64,000 nt of DNA from Epiperipatus broadwayi (Eukaryota > Onychophora > Udeonychophora > Euonychophora > Peripatidae), in contig JAQFVV010012670.1 in assembly GCA_028023455.1 (NCBI GenBank), positions 434,001-498,000 of the forward strand. Reading direction: 5' to 3'. The first letter of the stretch is position 1. Every line of letters starts with the position of its first letter. Shown here in pieces: positions 23,437 to 35,402 of this stretch. Under the pieces are notes generated by a model, which saw only the letters and a program-made list of their open reading frames with translations, was not told the origin of the DNA and did no database searches. The translations under genes were made by a program, and so were the position numbers.

Positions 23437-24235
23437 ATCATCATTATCATCAACAATTATCAATCCACTGCAGGATGAAGATCTCTCCAAGTTTAGTCCA
23501 TCTTCTCTGATCTTTAGCTTCTCTTTTCCACAACACCCCTGCACATTTTCTTATTTCATCCATCCATCTCACATATGGTCTTTTTCTGGGTCTTTTACAA
23601 TCTCTTGGAATCCAGTTTAAAATTTCAATTGTTCATCTATTATCATTTCTTCTAGCAATATGTCCAGCCCAACACCATTTCAATCTTTTAATTTTTTCAA
23701 TAAGGTCAGTAACACCTGTTTGTTGTCTTACCCATACATTGCATTTTCGATCTCTTCTTGTTACTCCCAACATACATCTCTCCATACCCCTTTGAGTGGT
23801 CTGAAGTCTCTGTGTTGCTCTTCTATTAAGTGTCCAAGTCTCAGATCCATAAGTAAGAACTGGTAAAACACATTTGTTAAAAAACATCCTTTTCAAACAC
23901 ATAGGCATATTTCCTTTTAGTATCAAGTTATTTCTACCAAAAGCACTCCAACCAAGTTTAATTCTATGATTAATTTCCTCCATTATGTTTCCATCTGTAT
24001 TAATAATCTGACCAAGGTATTTGTAACTGTTAACTTCTTCTAATTCTTCATAATCAATCTTTATTTCCATATTTTGAGCAAATCGATTAAACATACTTTT
24101 TAACATTTATCTTTAGTCCTACTTTTCTACTTTCATCTGCTAACTCCTGCAACATTTCCTGCAGCTCTGAAGCATTTTTGCAATCATCTTCAAAATTTAT
24201 TAATATTTTAAAACAACTTTCAAGGTTTAATTTAA
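23437..24235 (-). pseudogene. RTE-type retrotransposon, RT C-terminal part and 3' end
   Basis: The minus strand from about 24200 reads DDCKNASELQEMLQELADES and RKVGLKINVKK, the palm region after the FADD-type motif. After a shift, a 157-residue frame (24106-23633) includes SYKYLGQIINTDG, LPVLTYGSETWTLN, MERCMLGVTRRDRK and LKWCWAGHIARRNDN. These are the ordered C-terminal blocks of RTE proteins. The 3' end is an imperfect GATGAT tract (23437-23456). The core RT catalytic region is deleted between this and the endonuclease part further upstream. Confidence 0.85.
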
Positions 24236-24359
24236 ATTTATTGAAGTGTTTCTGAAGATTAGAATATTAACTGTTAATACTATCCTTTTTCTAATAGTTT
24301 TTGTCTCCTTAGTTGTGCATTAATACAATTTTTTACATTTTACTAATGATAATCATTCT

Positions 24360-25000
24360 CTGTGTTGAATCTATTAAGCATATTTCAATCTTGAAATATG
24401 GATTTTCTGTTGGTCAAAATATAATCCTATTCTGCTGCACCTTCATTTGGATGCTTACATGTTCATTTTATTCAAATAAAGAATTAATAACATATAGATT
24501 TTATTTTTCTGCAAACTCCACAAGGTTGTGACCTTTTTTATTTCTATTACTATAATAGAATTTTCTCACAGTACCTACCAATTCTAGCATTAAAGTCTTC
24601 CATGACAATTTTAAATGTGTTTAATCTGAATAAAAGCTTTTTCTACATCCATATAAAAATTATCTATTTCTTCATTACAATTAGAACTTCCGAAGCACAA
24701 ACTTGAATTATCTGCATTTGATATCTTCCATTAATCTTGCCACTCTGTCTCACAATTTTCACAATGTTGTTTTTTTTATAATGAATCCAATTCTATCTGT
24801 GATTGCGATATGGGTGCCTTTGTAGTAAAATACATGTCCAGTATTTTGAAATCAATTATACCTTCACTTTTGTTTTAATTTCACAAGATCCAACAAAGTT
24901 CCATTCAATATTAAACAGTTTTTCTTCCAATTCATGCAATTTTTCTTCACTTAAGTGATCTGGAGTTGGAAACATCTAAATATAAATTTGCCATTAAATG
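24360..25000 (-). pseudogene. RTE-type retrotransposon, endonuclease part
   Basis: Minus strand, heavily shifted. Recognisable pieces in order are HLSEEKLHELEEKLFNIEW (24960-24900), TGHVFYYKGTHIAITDRIGF (near 24835-24780), IDNFYMDVEKAFIQ (near 24665), DFNARIGRYCE (near 24600), GHNLVEFAEK (near 24530) and fragments of the following DYILTNRK block (near 24420). This is the N-terminal AP-like endonuclease of RTE elements. Together with 23437-24235 it makes one element that lost most of its RT. Confidence 0.7.
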
Positions 25001-25679
25001 GCAGCCTAGATTCTAATCAGAGGATTCTTAGCATTCTCCCTCTTCAGCTACTAATGCTGTTTTGGCTCATAACTTTACAGCTACCTGGAAATAGAGACTA
25101 ATTTAGTTTTGTTTATCATAATTGTAAATATATATTTTTAAAAAAGCAGGGGGGAAATCATTTGCAAATACCATCCCTCTGTCTTCAATCGTTAAAAATT
25201 ATCATGAAACTGAGAAAAAAGACCATAGTGGTTCTTGATCTTAAATTTAGAAGTAAAAAATCAATAGACTCTCCACATTGGCTAATGCATGTTGGTGAAA
25301 AGCCATTCATACAGCTTCAGCAATAAGAATATATAAAGTGAATATTAAGAATTTGCCCTGCTTTCTTCTTTAAGGCTTGTCTCCTTTCAGTTAACAACAA
25401 ACTTCATTCTTCGGCCATATATGTGTGAGTAAAAATTGACCAAATTTATTTAGTATTATATTCTTTAGTTCTTCTATATTTATAAATCTTATGGTTACAA
25501 TTCTTAAAATAAATACTTGAAAAAAAAAATACTTAACATTTATTTTAATAGACAATAATTACTTCCTAAATGTACGTCTTATATCTAAGTCTTAGATAGA
25601 AGATTTCCATTTTCAGGGGGGGAAATCTATTATTAATAATGATTTGTATATACATTTATTAGCATCAGCATGGGATTTG
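25001..25679. other. Possible RTE 5' end, otherwise nothing
   Basis: The first hundred bases may be the 5' untranslated part of the RTE copy, but no second copy is available to set the boundary. The remainder shows no recognised feature. Confidence 0.35.
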
Positions 25680-25980
25680 AATTTTCATCATCAGATTTTC
25701 AATAATATGGATGGCTGAAAAGTTGGAGTGTACTGAAGCCTGTCCATTAAAGTATGAAGACTGGCTACCTTAATATAAACTGAGCACTGATTATATATGT
25801 GTGTGTGTGTGTGGTAGATGATAATCTGGACCAACTGATGAGTGCTGGTTTAGCACGAAATACATATATTGGTCATTATTTATCTTTTCTACATGTGTGG
25901 TCATGTGTATCGGTTGTATGAGATAGTGTGGGTAATTGAAGGCTGCTTGAAAATCTGAGTTCAAATCCCCTATACTTATA
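25680..25980 (+). repeat. SINE-A / hammerhead-like composite, copy 2
   Basis: About 300 bp matching 13101-13390 in reverse. From 5' to 3': a unique block with ATATGGATGGCTGAA, GAGCACTGATTATATATGTG plus a TG microsatellite (25798-25813), a canonical-looking hammerhead core (25835-25860), a tRNA-like segment with GTGTATCGGT as possible A box and GAGTTCAAATCCC as B box (25950-25962), then CTATACTTATA. The SINE-A segment alone occurs at 39 and 53 kb, so the composite joins a hammerhead-like unit to a pol III-type head. Confidence 0.7.
25835..25860 (+). ncRNA. Hammerhead ribozyme-like core, best conserved copy
   Basis: The CTGATGA box is followed directly by stem GTGCT, loop GGTTT, stem AGCAC and the GAAA box: the exact layout of a type I or III hammerhead catalytic core with a 5-bp stem II. 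After GAAA comes TACATATATT, and TATATATGTG lies upstream, so a partial stem III is possible. In the sister units at 45.8 and 45.95 kb the segment before the core folds as TTG(T)GGTC with GGCCAA, a plausible stem I. The cleavage triplet cannot be fixed because a TG microsatellite has grown at that place. Confidence 0.5.
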
Positions 25981-26690
25981 TTCTTTTTGTAATTTTATGC
26001 AATATATTTAGAATATTAAAAATGTTCTTATTTTAAACTTAATATAGTAGAATTTACAATTTATTAATACATTTATAACAATTTTTAAAATGTTTAAATT
26101 CTTCAGTTTAATTTTATGATTATTATATTTTATTGGCTTTGGTGGGGGTTTTTTTCTTAGCATTTAATGTTTTGTTTTATAAAGTAACAGATGCATAAAA
26201 AACTCAACATAGTGTTTTCTGGAGCTAATCAATTAAAGTCAAACAAAAATAAAAATCGATTATAAAAATAATTGTTTGACAACAAAAAATATAAATAGGT
26301 GTCACTGAAAGTAATCATTTAGTATGCAATCTGGGTATTTTTTTACACATTTAGGGAGTGCTATCAAATACTACTGAAAATATTACATGATAAATAGCTT
26401 TTTTTTTTTGTTTGTTTGTTTGTAAGAAAAAACGTTTTGTGTACTTTTTTTTTTTTGAAACTAAAATAAGTTTTAAAGCGATGAGTTTTTTATCTCCCTC
26501 TCCTGATTATGTGTTTACAAACGAAAATAAAGAAAAATAGGTAATGGGTGTCATGTGTATTTATTTTATTTGGAAATGAAATGAGTCAAAATAATAATTT
26601 TTTTTAAATGCATGACTGAAATAATATAATACACGATGTAACACAATTTCAATCAACAAATAATAGTAATTATTAGCAAAACATTTATCC
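25981..26690. other. AT-rich, T-rich tracts only
   Basis: T and TTTG runs near 26400-26425 and a T run near 26445-26456. No gene or known repeat seen. Confidence 0.45.
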
Positions 26691-27480
26691 ATCCCCCCAC
26701 AAACAAAAGTTTACAAACTACTCCATTGATCAAGCAGTAAAAACCTTTAGATCATTTCATTGCAGAAAGCCAAACAATAAGGAATGTTTGTTAATTTGTA
26801 CAACTTTGGGGAGGGGGGTTGCTACTGATCTTACACTGCTTTCTATTAGATCAAGCACAGATTCGATTTTTAGCACTAAAACACAGATGACGATTTTTGG
26901 AACTGCATGTAGAGTTTTTGAGAGCCATTTTGGTGACCGGGGGGGGGGGTTCTTTCTGATTGTTGTCTGACTAAAATAAAGTGACAAATAATTTTCTATG
27001 TGTATGTTTTAATCAACACAAAACATTTGAGAAGTTGCAAAAAACTATTGACAATTGAAGGGGGGGGTCACGAAAATAAAATAAAAAAGACCCTTGGGGT
27101 TGTAGGTGTAATTTTATTTCTAAAAACTGAAATCAAAATAATAACTTTCTACATGTGTTTTCAAAATAACATTTCATTGGGAAGGTGGTTTTAAAAAAAC
27201 CTTTACACCATTTTAATGACAAATAATAGTAACTATTTTTTGTTGGATTTTAGCAAGAACAAAAAAAAAAAAAACAATCACATTCTTTCTGACTGTTGTT
27301 TCACCTGCAAAACAAACATCTTCATTCAAAAGTATGCATCAAATTTATCACCCAATATTTTCAATAATATTTGGAGGTTGTTTGGTTGGACACCCAGGTA
27401 AAAAAAAAAAGTTGTTTGGTTGCACCCCCAGGTTAAAAAAAAAAAAGTCCCAAAAAGTTAGGATAGCCCCAAATACATGC
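26691..27480. repeat. Low-complexity segment with G runs and short duplication
   Basis: G or C runs at 26810-26818, 26939-26949 and 27060-27067 alternate with A-rich blocks. GTTGTTTGGTTG followed by ACCC and a poly-A occurs twice in tandem at about 27376-27410 and 27411-27446. Open frames of 60-80 codons here are translations of these tracts and are not supported as genes. Confidence 0.45.
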
Positions 27481-28950
27481 CTAATTTTTTCTAAACCTAA
27501 TTTTTTTATATTACTAAATTTTAAGAGGAAATGTATAACAAAAGAAGGACCATGTTATGAAAAAGCTTGGTAAAGGCTGAACTAATCTATATTAAAATCA
27601 CTTTAAATTGTTACAAGTTTCTACAGCAGTTTGAATTATATGTGATTATACATAATAATGCATAATAATTGAATATTTTTGAACTGCAGTTAAAAATTTA
27701 ATTACTTTCTTTTGAATCATTTTTGAAAAAAAAAATACACATTCATTTCTATGAAAGCAAAATGGAGAACTTTTAGTTGTAGACAAACAAGTTTTATGGT
27801 AATAATTGTGGGTGGAGTTGAGAGAGTGGAGTAATTATTTTGCTATCATATTTAAACTAAACTCTTAGGTTTGTTGATCAAAGACTGGCAATTAAATAAT
27901 AATCACATGATACAAAGCAGAATTTTCATTTAATAGCCAATTGCTACTTACTGTATCGATTTTTGATATTAGATATAATCTTAGGAATTTTTATTTCCAT
28001 GAGCACAATATTTTTATTGTATCTAATAATAAGAAATAATACAAAAAAAACTAGTAATTGATTATCGAATCAAAAGACTGCTTGCACCACAATATATTTC
28101 AAATTTATTAGTTAAACTATCAACATATGGTGAAAAATGATTAAAAATAATATTTTTCATCATAATATTATCTGAGAAATAATTTAAACATTTGTTTTTC
28201 CCCCAATTAACATCTTTGATCATACATCCAAATAGCTCACATGTTAAACACAATCAATATTGTTTTCAAATAGATTTTATTTTCATTAAATTAAAAAATA
28301 AACTTGAACAAAGATATATACAGTAAAACTTGTTCGACTTAATTCCAAGTCAAGGGGGAAATAAAACAAAAATTGATTCACACTGTAATTTGAATTACAC
28401 AAAAATAGTTTTAATTTTCAGAATAAGAATAAAACATTTGTACAAATGAATTAAATAAAATTAAAAACACTATAATAGTATTATTTCCTATTTATTTTGC
28501 ATAAAAGATTAATATTATCAAATCTTTTGACTAACTTCAATTTTTATTTATTTTGCTATTACCCCCCCCCCCAATCTTATTTAATAATCGACTATTAATA
28601 TTTAGCGAATTTAAAGACCTGTTTTAAACTTTTTGTGTTTTGTAAGGGTACTGCTTTTAATGGGCACAATCTATTTTGATCACTTGATAGTAAAAAGTTT
28701 AATAAAAAAAGAATGTGATTTTAATGGTTAATAATGATTTAACGAATTAATATTTTAACTTTAACTAAAGAACCTAAATATCAGCAATTATCGATGACCC
28801 CATGAACAATTTTTTTTAGAGATTTTAACCATTTTTTGTTGAAGAGAAATAACATTCCTGAGCTTGTGCAACAGATTTTATAGGCATTATAAAAAAAAAT
28901 AAACATAATTTGTTTACTTGTTTGTTTTTTGTAAAATTATTAAATATTTA
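27481..28950. other. AT-rich, no recognised feature
   Basis: Nothing recognised apart from an 11-base C run at 28562-28572. Confidence 0.45.
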
Positions 28951-29012
28951 TTTCTTAGCAGAAAATTAGCTAACTGAAAATTAGCTGATGTCAAACAAGA
29001 AACATCTACTAT
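28951..29012 (+). repeat. Short dispersed repeat
   Basis: TTAGCAGAAAATTAGC followed by AACTGAAAATTAGC and TGTCAAACA is shared, with small changes, with 63846-63900, and the AACTGAAAATTAGC part with about 49528-49545. Similar T-rich flanks surround all three. Origin unknown. Confidence 0.4.
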
Positions 29013-29966
29013 CAAAATCTTTCTTAATAATTTTTATTTTTTATAATTAAAATCTATTTGTAATATTTCAACTTAATTTTTAGTGCCATTTGTCTTAAAT
29101 ATACAAATTTGATGGACATACTCTTTTTTTTTTTTTGGTAAATATGTTTTTTTAGTTTAACAGTTACAATAAAATCTTTTGTTTTAGCAGCTTATTTCTG
29201 TTTGTTATTCTTTTTTTGTGTGTGCAAAGTTTATATTTTAAAGATTTATTTCATTTTTTTTTAATTTATGTTTTCACCAAATTTGTTAATGATTTTACTC
29301 TTGGATGCAGTTTGTCAGCATTTGTAAGTCAAAACTCAATGACGTTATTTTTGAAAAAGCATAGCAAAAAATGTTATGGATTATGTGTGCATATGATACA
29401 TTACATTATGGATATTTTTTTCCTCTTTCCAGTGGAATTTTTAAAATGGTGATACAACTTATAATTCTTTTTTTAACAATTTTTTTCCATAAAAATCACA
29501 TTTCAAAAAAATACTTTTTATAAAACAAAAAATAATGTGCAATGTATAGAGTATTAAAAGTTATATTTTTATATATATCAAAATGAGATGACTTGATGTA
29601 AAACTCCTTTTGAGTATGAAAAAAAATACATTAATATATATAATATTAATTATACTTTTAAATGTTAGTTTATAAAAAAAAATTGATTATATATTATTTA
29701 TATTCACTGTATATATTTTTGCATGCATTATATACATATTTTTACATGTATGTATAAATTAACAAATTCAGTTAGTAGTATCCCCCCTCCCTCATCTTCA
29801 TTAATATTATTATTAAATAAATATTTGATAAACTATTGTCCAATCTAACATCTATTTTGTTAAATAAAAAAGACTTCTAAAGGAATGTCTTTGACTTAGG
29901 ACTTTGATCTGACTGAAACTATAAGGAATTCTAATTTTTATAACAACAAAAATTTGTTCATTTTAC
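29013..29966. other. AT-rich, no recognised feature
   Basis: A 78-codon frame at 29216-29452 is F/L rich and resembles nothing. No repeat relatives recognised. Confidence 0.45.
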
Positions 29967-30072
29967 AGCATTGGTGGTCGAGAGGTTAGCGACAGCTGCT
30001 TTACAAGCAGTTGTCCTGGGTTAGCGGGTTCGCTTCCCGGCTGATGTTTATGACACATGAAATAAATAAATA
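29967..30072 (+). mobile_element. SINE-B copy, plus strand
   Basis: The head GCATTGGTGGTCGAGAGG (A-box region), GACAGCTGCTTTACAAGCAG and GCGGGTTCGCTTCCCGG (B box) is followed by CTGATGTTTATGACACATGA and an AAATA tail. It is one of the best preserved copies and can serve as reference for the family. No clear TSD was seen. Confidence 0.78.
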
Positions 30073-30465
30073 TGACAAAAGATGACAGTGACAACGATAT
30101 AAACTGCCCTTAAAAAGTTTATCATTCTAGTGCTTGCATGCACACATATATAATTATATGATATATTTATTTTCTATGTTTATATTTTTTGCTCAGAGAC
30201 TGATGAATAACTTAGTCAGTAGCATATTCATCCAAATAATAATAAATGTTTAATCAAATCTTCCGAGTTATAAATCCACAAGCACATAAATATACTTTTA
30301 TCAAACTAAACATATAGTAACAAAATTGTTTTTTTATATATACAAAGTTCTATTATAACAAAGATTTCTAAATGAAACCAAAGTGTACACTGAAAGCAAA
30401 TATTACAATAAAGATATTTTTATCATGTTTTATACTATTTAAGTTACCAATACAGGTTACTTATC

Positions 30466-30580
30466 TTTTTTTTTTTTTTTTCCTCATATGTCATAGCATC
30501 TGCCGGGACGCGAACTCACAACCGTCTGCAACCAATTACTTGCTTGCACGGCGGCTACGATGACCTCTCGGCTAACATCT
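30466..30580 (-). mobile_element. SINE-B copy, minus strand
   Basis: Starts with a T run (30466-30480, the poly-A tail in reverse), then the reversed tail and head: AGCATCTGCCGGGACGCGAA and TGACCTCTCGGCTAACA. ATCTTTTT occurs on both sides and may be the TSD, but overlaps the tail. It lies 400 bp from the plus-strand copy, forming a convergent pair. Confidence 0.72.
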
Positions 30581-30699
30581 TTTTCTCCTTTTTTTGCACT
30601 TTTATCAGTGAAAATACATTGTCATTATTTTTTTAAATTATTCTGCTGATAAGTATGTAATTTTAGTCACACATTGGAAAATATAAGTTAGACAATTGG

Positions 30700-31800
30700 T
30701 AACAATGTTATGATAATAAAAAATTCCAAGCAAAAATTTTGTAAAATTGCTAATGAATAAAAGTGTTATGTTGACCACCATTTGTTGGCATAGAATGCAC
30801 AAGATATTTCAGTGTCTAACTGAAAAGCAGAATTAAAAAGCTAAATCTAACATACTTAGTGAGAAATTATATAACACACATTGATTACGTAAATAATATT
30901 TACTAAGGCAATAAACCTAAAGCATGTGCGGTTGAAAATGCGAAGGTAGGGACCTCTACAGGTCTTAACCACAAGCTCTCTTTTCTTCCAATGCATAAGC
31001 TTGTGGTTAAGACCTGTAGAGGTCCCTACCTTCACATTTTCAACCACACATGCTTTAGGTTTATTGCCTTAGTAAATATTACTTATTGAGAAATTGGAAA
31101 TAAAATTTCATTAGTGTGAGTTGTTTTTATTATCACTGTAAGACAAAAAATAGTGGTGGGACATAGTGTCAAGACAAAAAAAATCCCAAACAAAAAACCT
31201 GTAAAACTGTCAATGAATGAAAATGGTTTAACAGTGAAAGGAAGATAATTTTTTTGTATTAATGTTTGTTTTTGTTTTTAGAAAATCAATTTCACTGAGA
31301 AAATAGATAGATAGAACATATAATTAATACTTAAAAAGTCCACAAATACTTGTAAAAAATCAATTTAATTTGACTGAGTTAGAAAATAGATGAACATAGA
31401 ATCAAGAAAAAAAATCCAACCAAAAGCTATAAAACTATCAATGAACAAAAAATGCTATGGCAAACACCATTGTTTGATATATGATGCATATTTGCTTATA
31501 TGTATTAGATTCTTTGTGAAAAAAAGAGTTAGAAAGCTGATTAATGTTATCAAAAATATATCCAGGCAAAAAAATGAAAATAAAATGCTTTTTATTAATG
31601 TAAATTTGTTTTTGCTTTTAGAAGATCAATTTTAATTTTCAATGAAGCAGAAAACTGAGAATGTAGAATCAATAAAAAAACAAATTTCCAAGTAAGAAAG
31701 CAAAATTCTGTAAATGATATGGCAAATCCGTTACCTGATAATTTTTATTAGGTTAAATCTGTTTGATTTTATTTTATGCTTTTAAAAGTTATTTTAGTTT
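30700..31800 (+). repeat. Degenerate tandem array, 230-270 bp unit
   Basis: A unit with CCAAgCAAAAA, TGTAAAAcTGtcAATGAA and ATGGCAAACACCATTTGTT-like landmarks recurs at about 30720, 31185, 31410 and 31690. The distal part of the unit (TTTGTTTTTGYTTTTAGAA followed by ATCAATTT) recurs at 31264 and 31607. The first unit is separated from the second by the foldback at 30853-31095. Translated frames within it are not gene-like. Confidence 0.5.
30853..31095 (-). mobile_element. Foldback insertion FB-30k (FB-D family) with TSD
   Basis: TACTTAGTGAGAAATT (30853-30868) and TACTTATTGAGAAATT (31080-31095) differ at one of 16 bases. Arms at 30891-30976 and 30998-31084 pair almost throughout, with AGGTAGGGACCTCTACAGGT and its complement at their inner ends. 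About 22 bases at 30869-30890 are unpaired and match the FB-D terminus near 3621. The right arm, read on the minus strand, continues further into the family (ATTGGAAGAAAAGAG) than the left, so one copy is longer than the other. Confidence 0.82.
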
Positions 31801-32224
31801 TCACTAAAATCAAATTATATAATACAGCAATTACAGTATTTTTACATTTATATTTTTTATTTTGTCTTTCCTGTTGAAATATTTGCTTTAGACTATAAGC
31901 CTGAAATAGATTATCCTTAATCCTCCTCCAGTACTGTGACAGGTTCATTATTATTATTCTCTCTGTTAACACATTAGGTAATCTTTCAATTGTTATTCCA
32001 TATCAGAATTCAATAAATTGGATTTGATTTGGTAAAAATATATAATTATAACAAAAAAACATTCTAAAAAAATCATATTTGAATTTTGCAAATATTGAAA
32101 AAATAATAATAAACAGATAACAAAGAATGTAAAATATCATTCAATGGTTTGCAGGAAAACAGGCTTCAGAAAAGTGCATGATCTTAAGGTTATAGACTTA
32201 ATATATATTACTTATGTAATGAGT
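31801..32224. other. AT-rich, no recognised feature
   Basis: Nothing recognised beyond the end of the tandem array. Confidence 0.4.
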
Positions 32225-32322
32225 ATATATACATGAATTCTAGTTGCAACCAAAGCTCTTATTCATATATATATATATATCATTATTAGGATGATATCTA
32301 AATGAATGGTTACTCAACATCT
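32225..32322 (+). repeat. Direct repeat, copy 1 of 2
   Basis: About 98 bp nearly identical to 33506-33605: ACATGAATTCTAGTTGCAAC, CAAAGCTCTTATTCAT, a short AT tract, then TCATTATTAGGATGATA and TGGTTACTCAACATCTT. The copies differ mainly in the length of the AT tract and one base in GATATCTA/GATAGCTA. Such similarity points to a fairly recent mobile element or duplication of unknown class. Confidence 0.75.
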
Positions 32323-32835
32323 TCAAATTTATTTTTAAAATAATAATTTTTGATAAATGTATCAAATTCTGCCTTAAAATATTAAAATTCCTTTATAATT
32401 TTTATAATATGTCAAAAAATCCTAATACAGTCTGAGTAGTGATGTATTGATGATCAGATTCATATGGTAGGGTGATTAGAATGTCATTATCTACTTTAAT
32501 AACATTATGCTAAAAGTTATTATCATCTATTTTTTTAAAATAAAACATATACATATAAAATAAAAGTGTAATAATGTATACTTTTGATTTTCAATCATTA
32601 TTATACAATTATTGTGAAAAATATAATTATGAATCTTTAATTATCTATGCAAAATATCAATCTTTTTTAATTTCAAAAATCTTGATGCAGAATGGAAGTT
32701 GATCTTGCTGCTTTTTAAATTATGGTCGCTTCTTTAGATATTTTTTTTTAAAAATAAAAAATGAATATTTGAAAATACTCAATTTTGCTTTTTTTTTTTT
32801 TTTTTAAAGTGAAATATCTCAATAGATGCTGCACA

Positions 32836-32967
32836 AAGTGAAATTTACTGTCTTGCATTGGTGGTCGAGAGGTCAGCGCGAACTGCCTTGCACTTGCAGG
32901 CAGTTGCCTAGGTTGCGGGTTCGCATCCCGGCCGATGCTATGACACTTTAAAAAAAAGTGAAATTTA
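32836..32967 (+). mobile_element. SINE-B copy with exact 12-bp TSD
   Basis: AAGTGAAATTTA is exact at 32836-32847 and 32956-32967. The insert has GCATTGGTGGTCGAGAGG, GCGGGTTCGCATCCCGG (B box), CGATGCTATGACAC and a poly-A tail. In this copy the variable region reads GCCTTGCACTTGCAGGCAGT instead of the usual GCTTTACAAGCAG, which still makes a hairpin. The TSD shows LINE-type retroposition. Confidence 0.88.
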
Positions 32968-33505
32968 TGAAAACACGACAATAAGTTTTGCAGGAAGACT
33001 CCAATGTAAAGATGTGCAAAGTTCAATGCAAGCTACAACAAACATGATATAACAGTTGACACTCTAAAACCAGTTTCATTCATTATAGCATACTCTACTG
33101 TATTTCAGCATATTATTATAATTACATATATACTTTTATATTTTCTATATATATTCAACTTATAGTTATTTATATTTAATCGTTTTTAATCTACTAACTT
33201 AATATTTAGTTTCAGAATGCTTATTAATAGTTCCTTTAGTAGCATAATATACATTTCTAATAACTGTGTTTAAAAATTATATTAAAATCTAATTGTTTAA
33301 TTGTTCATAAAATGATAAAAAGCAAATTTACTGACAGACAGACACACACACACACACACAACCTCTTGAAAATCTCGTATTTGGCATAATAAATCTCAAT
33401 GATCCATTTATATAGAAATGAGTATGCTTAGATAAAAACACATATTCTGCAAATTAAATTTCTGCTTATTTGAAAATTGTTTCTTAATCACTATCATTTT
33501 ACCGA

Positions 33506-33605
33506 TATATATATACATGAATTCTAGTTGCAACCAAAGCTCTTATTCATGCATATATATATCATTATTAGGATGATAGCTAAATGAATGGTTACTCAAC
33601 ATCTT
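33506..33605 (+). repeat. Direct repeat, copy 2 of 2
   Basis: Second copy of the 98-bp sequence at 32225-32322, 1.28 kb away and in the same orientation. Sequence outside the shared block is unrelated, so it is not part of a larger duplication. Confidence 0.75.
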
Positions 33606-35295
33606 TTATTTGTTTTCTTTTTTTTTCAATATTAATGCATTGTTTAAATATTAATTGTACCAACATATTTCAGTCTGGGTCAAGTTGACTTTTAAAGGAG
33701 AACAGAAACAATGTGAGGGTGTGCTTAGTAGCTATTCAAAAAAATGCATGTTCTCTGGAATGACTGCACCCTTCCATTAAATAGCTTGTCTTTAAATAAA
33801 ATTTAATGTTGAAGACTAATTCAACATGAAAGCTCCATTAAGCATGCTATCTACTACTGACTAGATGTTAATAAAAGTGCAATCTAACAATTTAGCAAAT
33901 TTTTGGCACTATCATCAGCAGCTGTTCAAGACATTGCTACTTGAAACCTGCTTCTAATTCATTAACTAAAGACAGGGGAGGGAGGCTTCAAAACAGTAGC
34001 ATAAATTTAAATTAGTGGAATTTGTGTATCTTTATAAAATATTTACAAAAACTATTACACAATCATTTAAGAGACATAATATCCTTATACACCTATACAC
34101 TGTACGTGCACACACTTTTTTTAATCAAATAAACTTCTTTTTGTAAATAAACAAAAGTGTGTGCGTTTATTTTTCATACTTTTGTTAACACAAAAACATA
34201 AATATTCAATATTTCTAGAAGAAAAAAATACTGATAAAACACATTATGCATAATTCGGTTAAATTTGTGAATAAACATATATATATCTACAACAACAAAA
34301 AAGTTTAATATAGAAATCAAAATGGCAGCTGACATAAGTAATGGTGTCACTTTAGTAGCTAAGGACATTTTTGTCTTTAACAATCAAGAAATGTGATATG
34401 GATAAAATTGCAATCTCAGAATATTATTACCAAATGTCAGTTAACTATCTACTTTAAGGGATTATGTAACTATTATTACAACTCATCAAATACTTTCTTT
34501 AGTAGCACTTTCTCATGCTATATGTAGATCTTGGATGTAATATTTAGATTTCTAAATTTTAATGTAATGAATATTTATGGTTTCTTTCAACATTAATAGA
34601 TTCAACTGTTCCCACATTGTAATGTACACAAATTGTAATTAATGCAATAAATTAACCAATTTACCATAGACTTAGATTCATGTCTTCTAAAGCATATTAT
34701 TAGAATTGACAATGAGATTTCCTAGGCATCTTCCTCATTTTTGGATGTACTTCAATAATGTTGAATTTTTTATTGTTCTGTTTAATATAAAGTTGTTCTA
34801 TTTTTTATCTTATCTTTTGAATGTAATTATTTAGTGCTACATTAGTTAATTTTCATACAGTTGCATTATTTTCTTTTTTGATTGTTGTAATTTCTATGTC
34901 AAATAGCATGTATATTAAGTGTAATGTGAATGCTAGTTACACATATATAAATATAATCTATATGCCAAGAGCAAAATATAAGTTCTATGTTAGAATTTAA
35001 ATTTTTGTTCTTAAAAAATCATGGTGGTGATCATTAATAATAATAATTTTTAAAAAGCCAAATAAATTCACATAACAACTACCGATATAACCTCACTTTA
35101 TCCATTTGATCAGTTAGTAAATTACGTGAGTGACCAATGAAAATACATGTTATGAAATCCAAAATAACCAAATTACATAAACTTTTTTAATGAAAAATTA
35201 TTTACACTTAACAATGTTTTTGCAGCACATTAGAGTTTTTCAGATAAAGAATTTATATGGAAGACTTTATAGTTAACAATAAATATATATATAAT
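33606..35295. other. AT-rich, no recognised feature
   Basis: No gene or repeat relative recognised. A 69-codon minus frame at 34174-34383 is hydrophobic but lacks any known motif. Confidence 0.45.
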
Positions 35296-35402
35296 TGCAC
35301 AATAATGCAATACGGAGAGCATACCAATAGCTCAAACAAGCTCTTAATTAATAAGTGCGGTACGAGAAAATATTTAAAATCTCTATCGAGAATCCTCTCT
35401 TA
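35296..35402. repeat. Single arm related to foldback FB-62k
   Basis: AATGCAATACGGAGAG, ACCAATAGCTCAAACAAGCT and GAAAATATTTAAAATCTCTA follow the left arm of FB-62k (61989-62098) closely. No complementary arm is present downstream; the similarity stops after ATCCTCTCT at about 35400. This shows the arm exists as a family independent of the palindrome. Confidence 0.7.

Noticed and set aside
23633-24106. 157-codon minus-strand frame as a host gene
   Set aside because: Its motifs are those of the RTE C-terminus and it is flanked by further RTE fragments in other frames.
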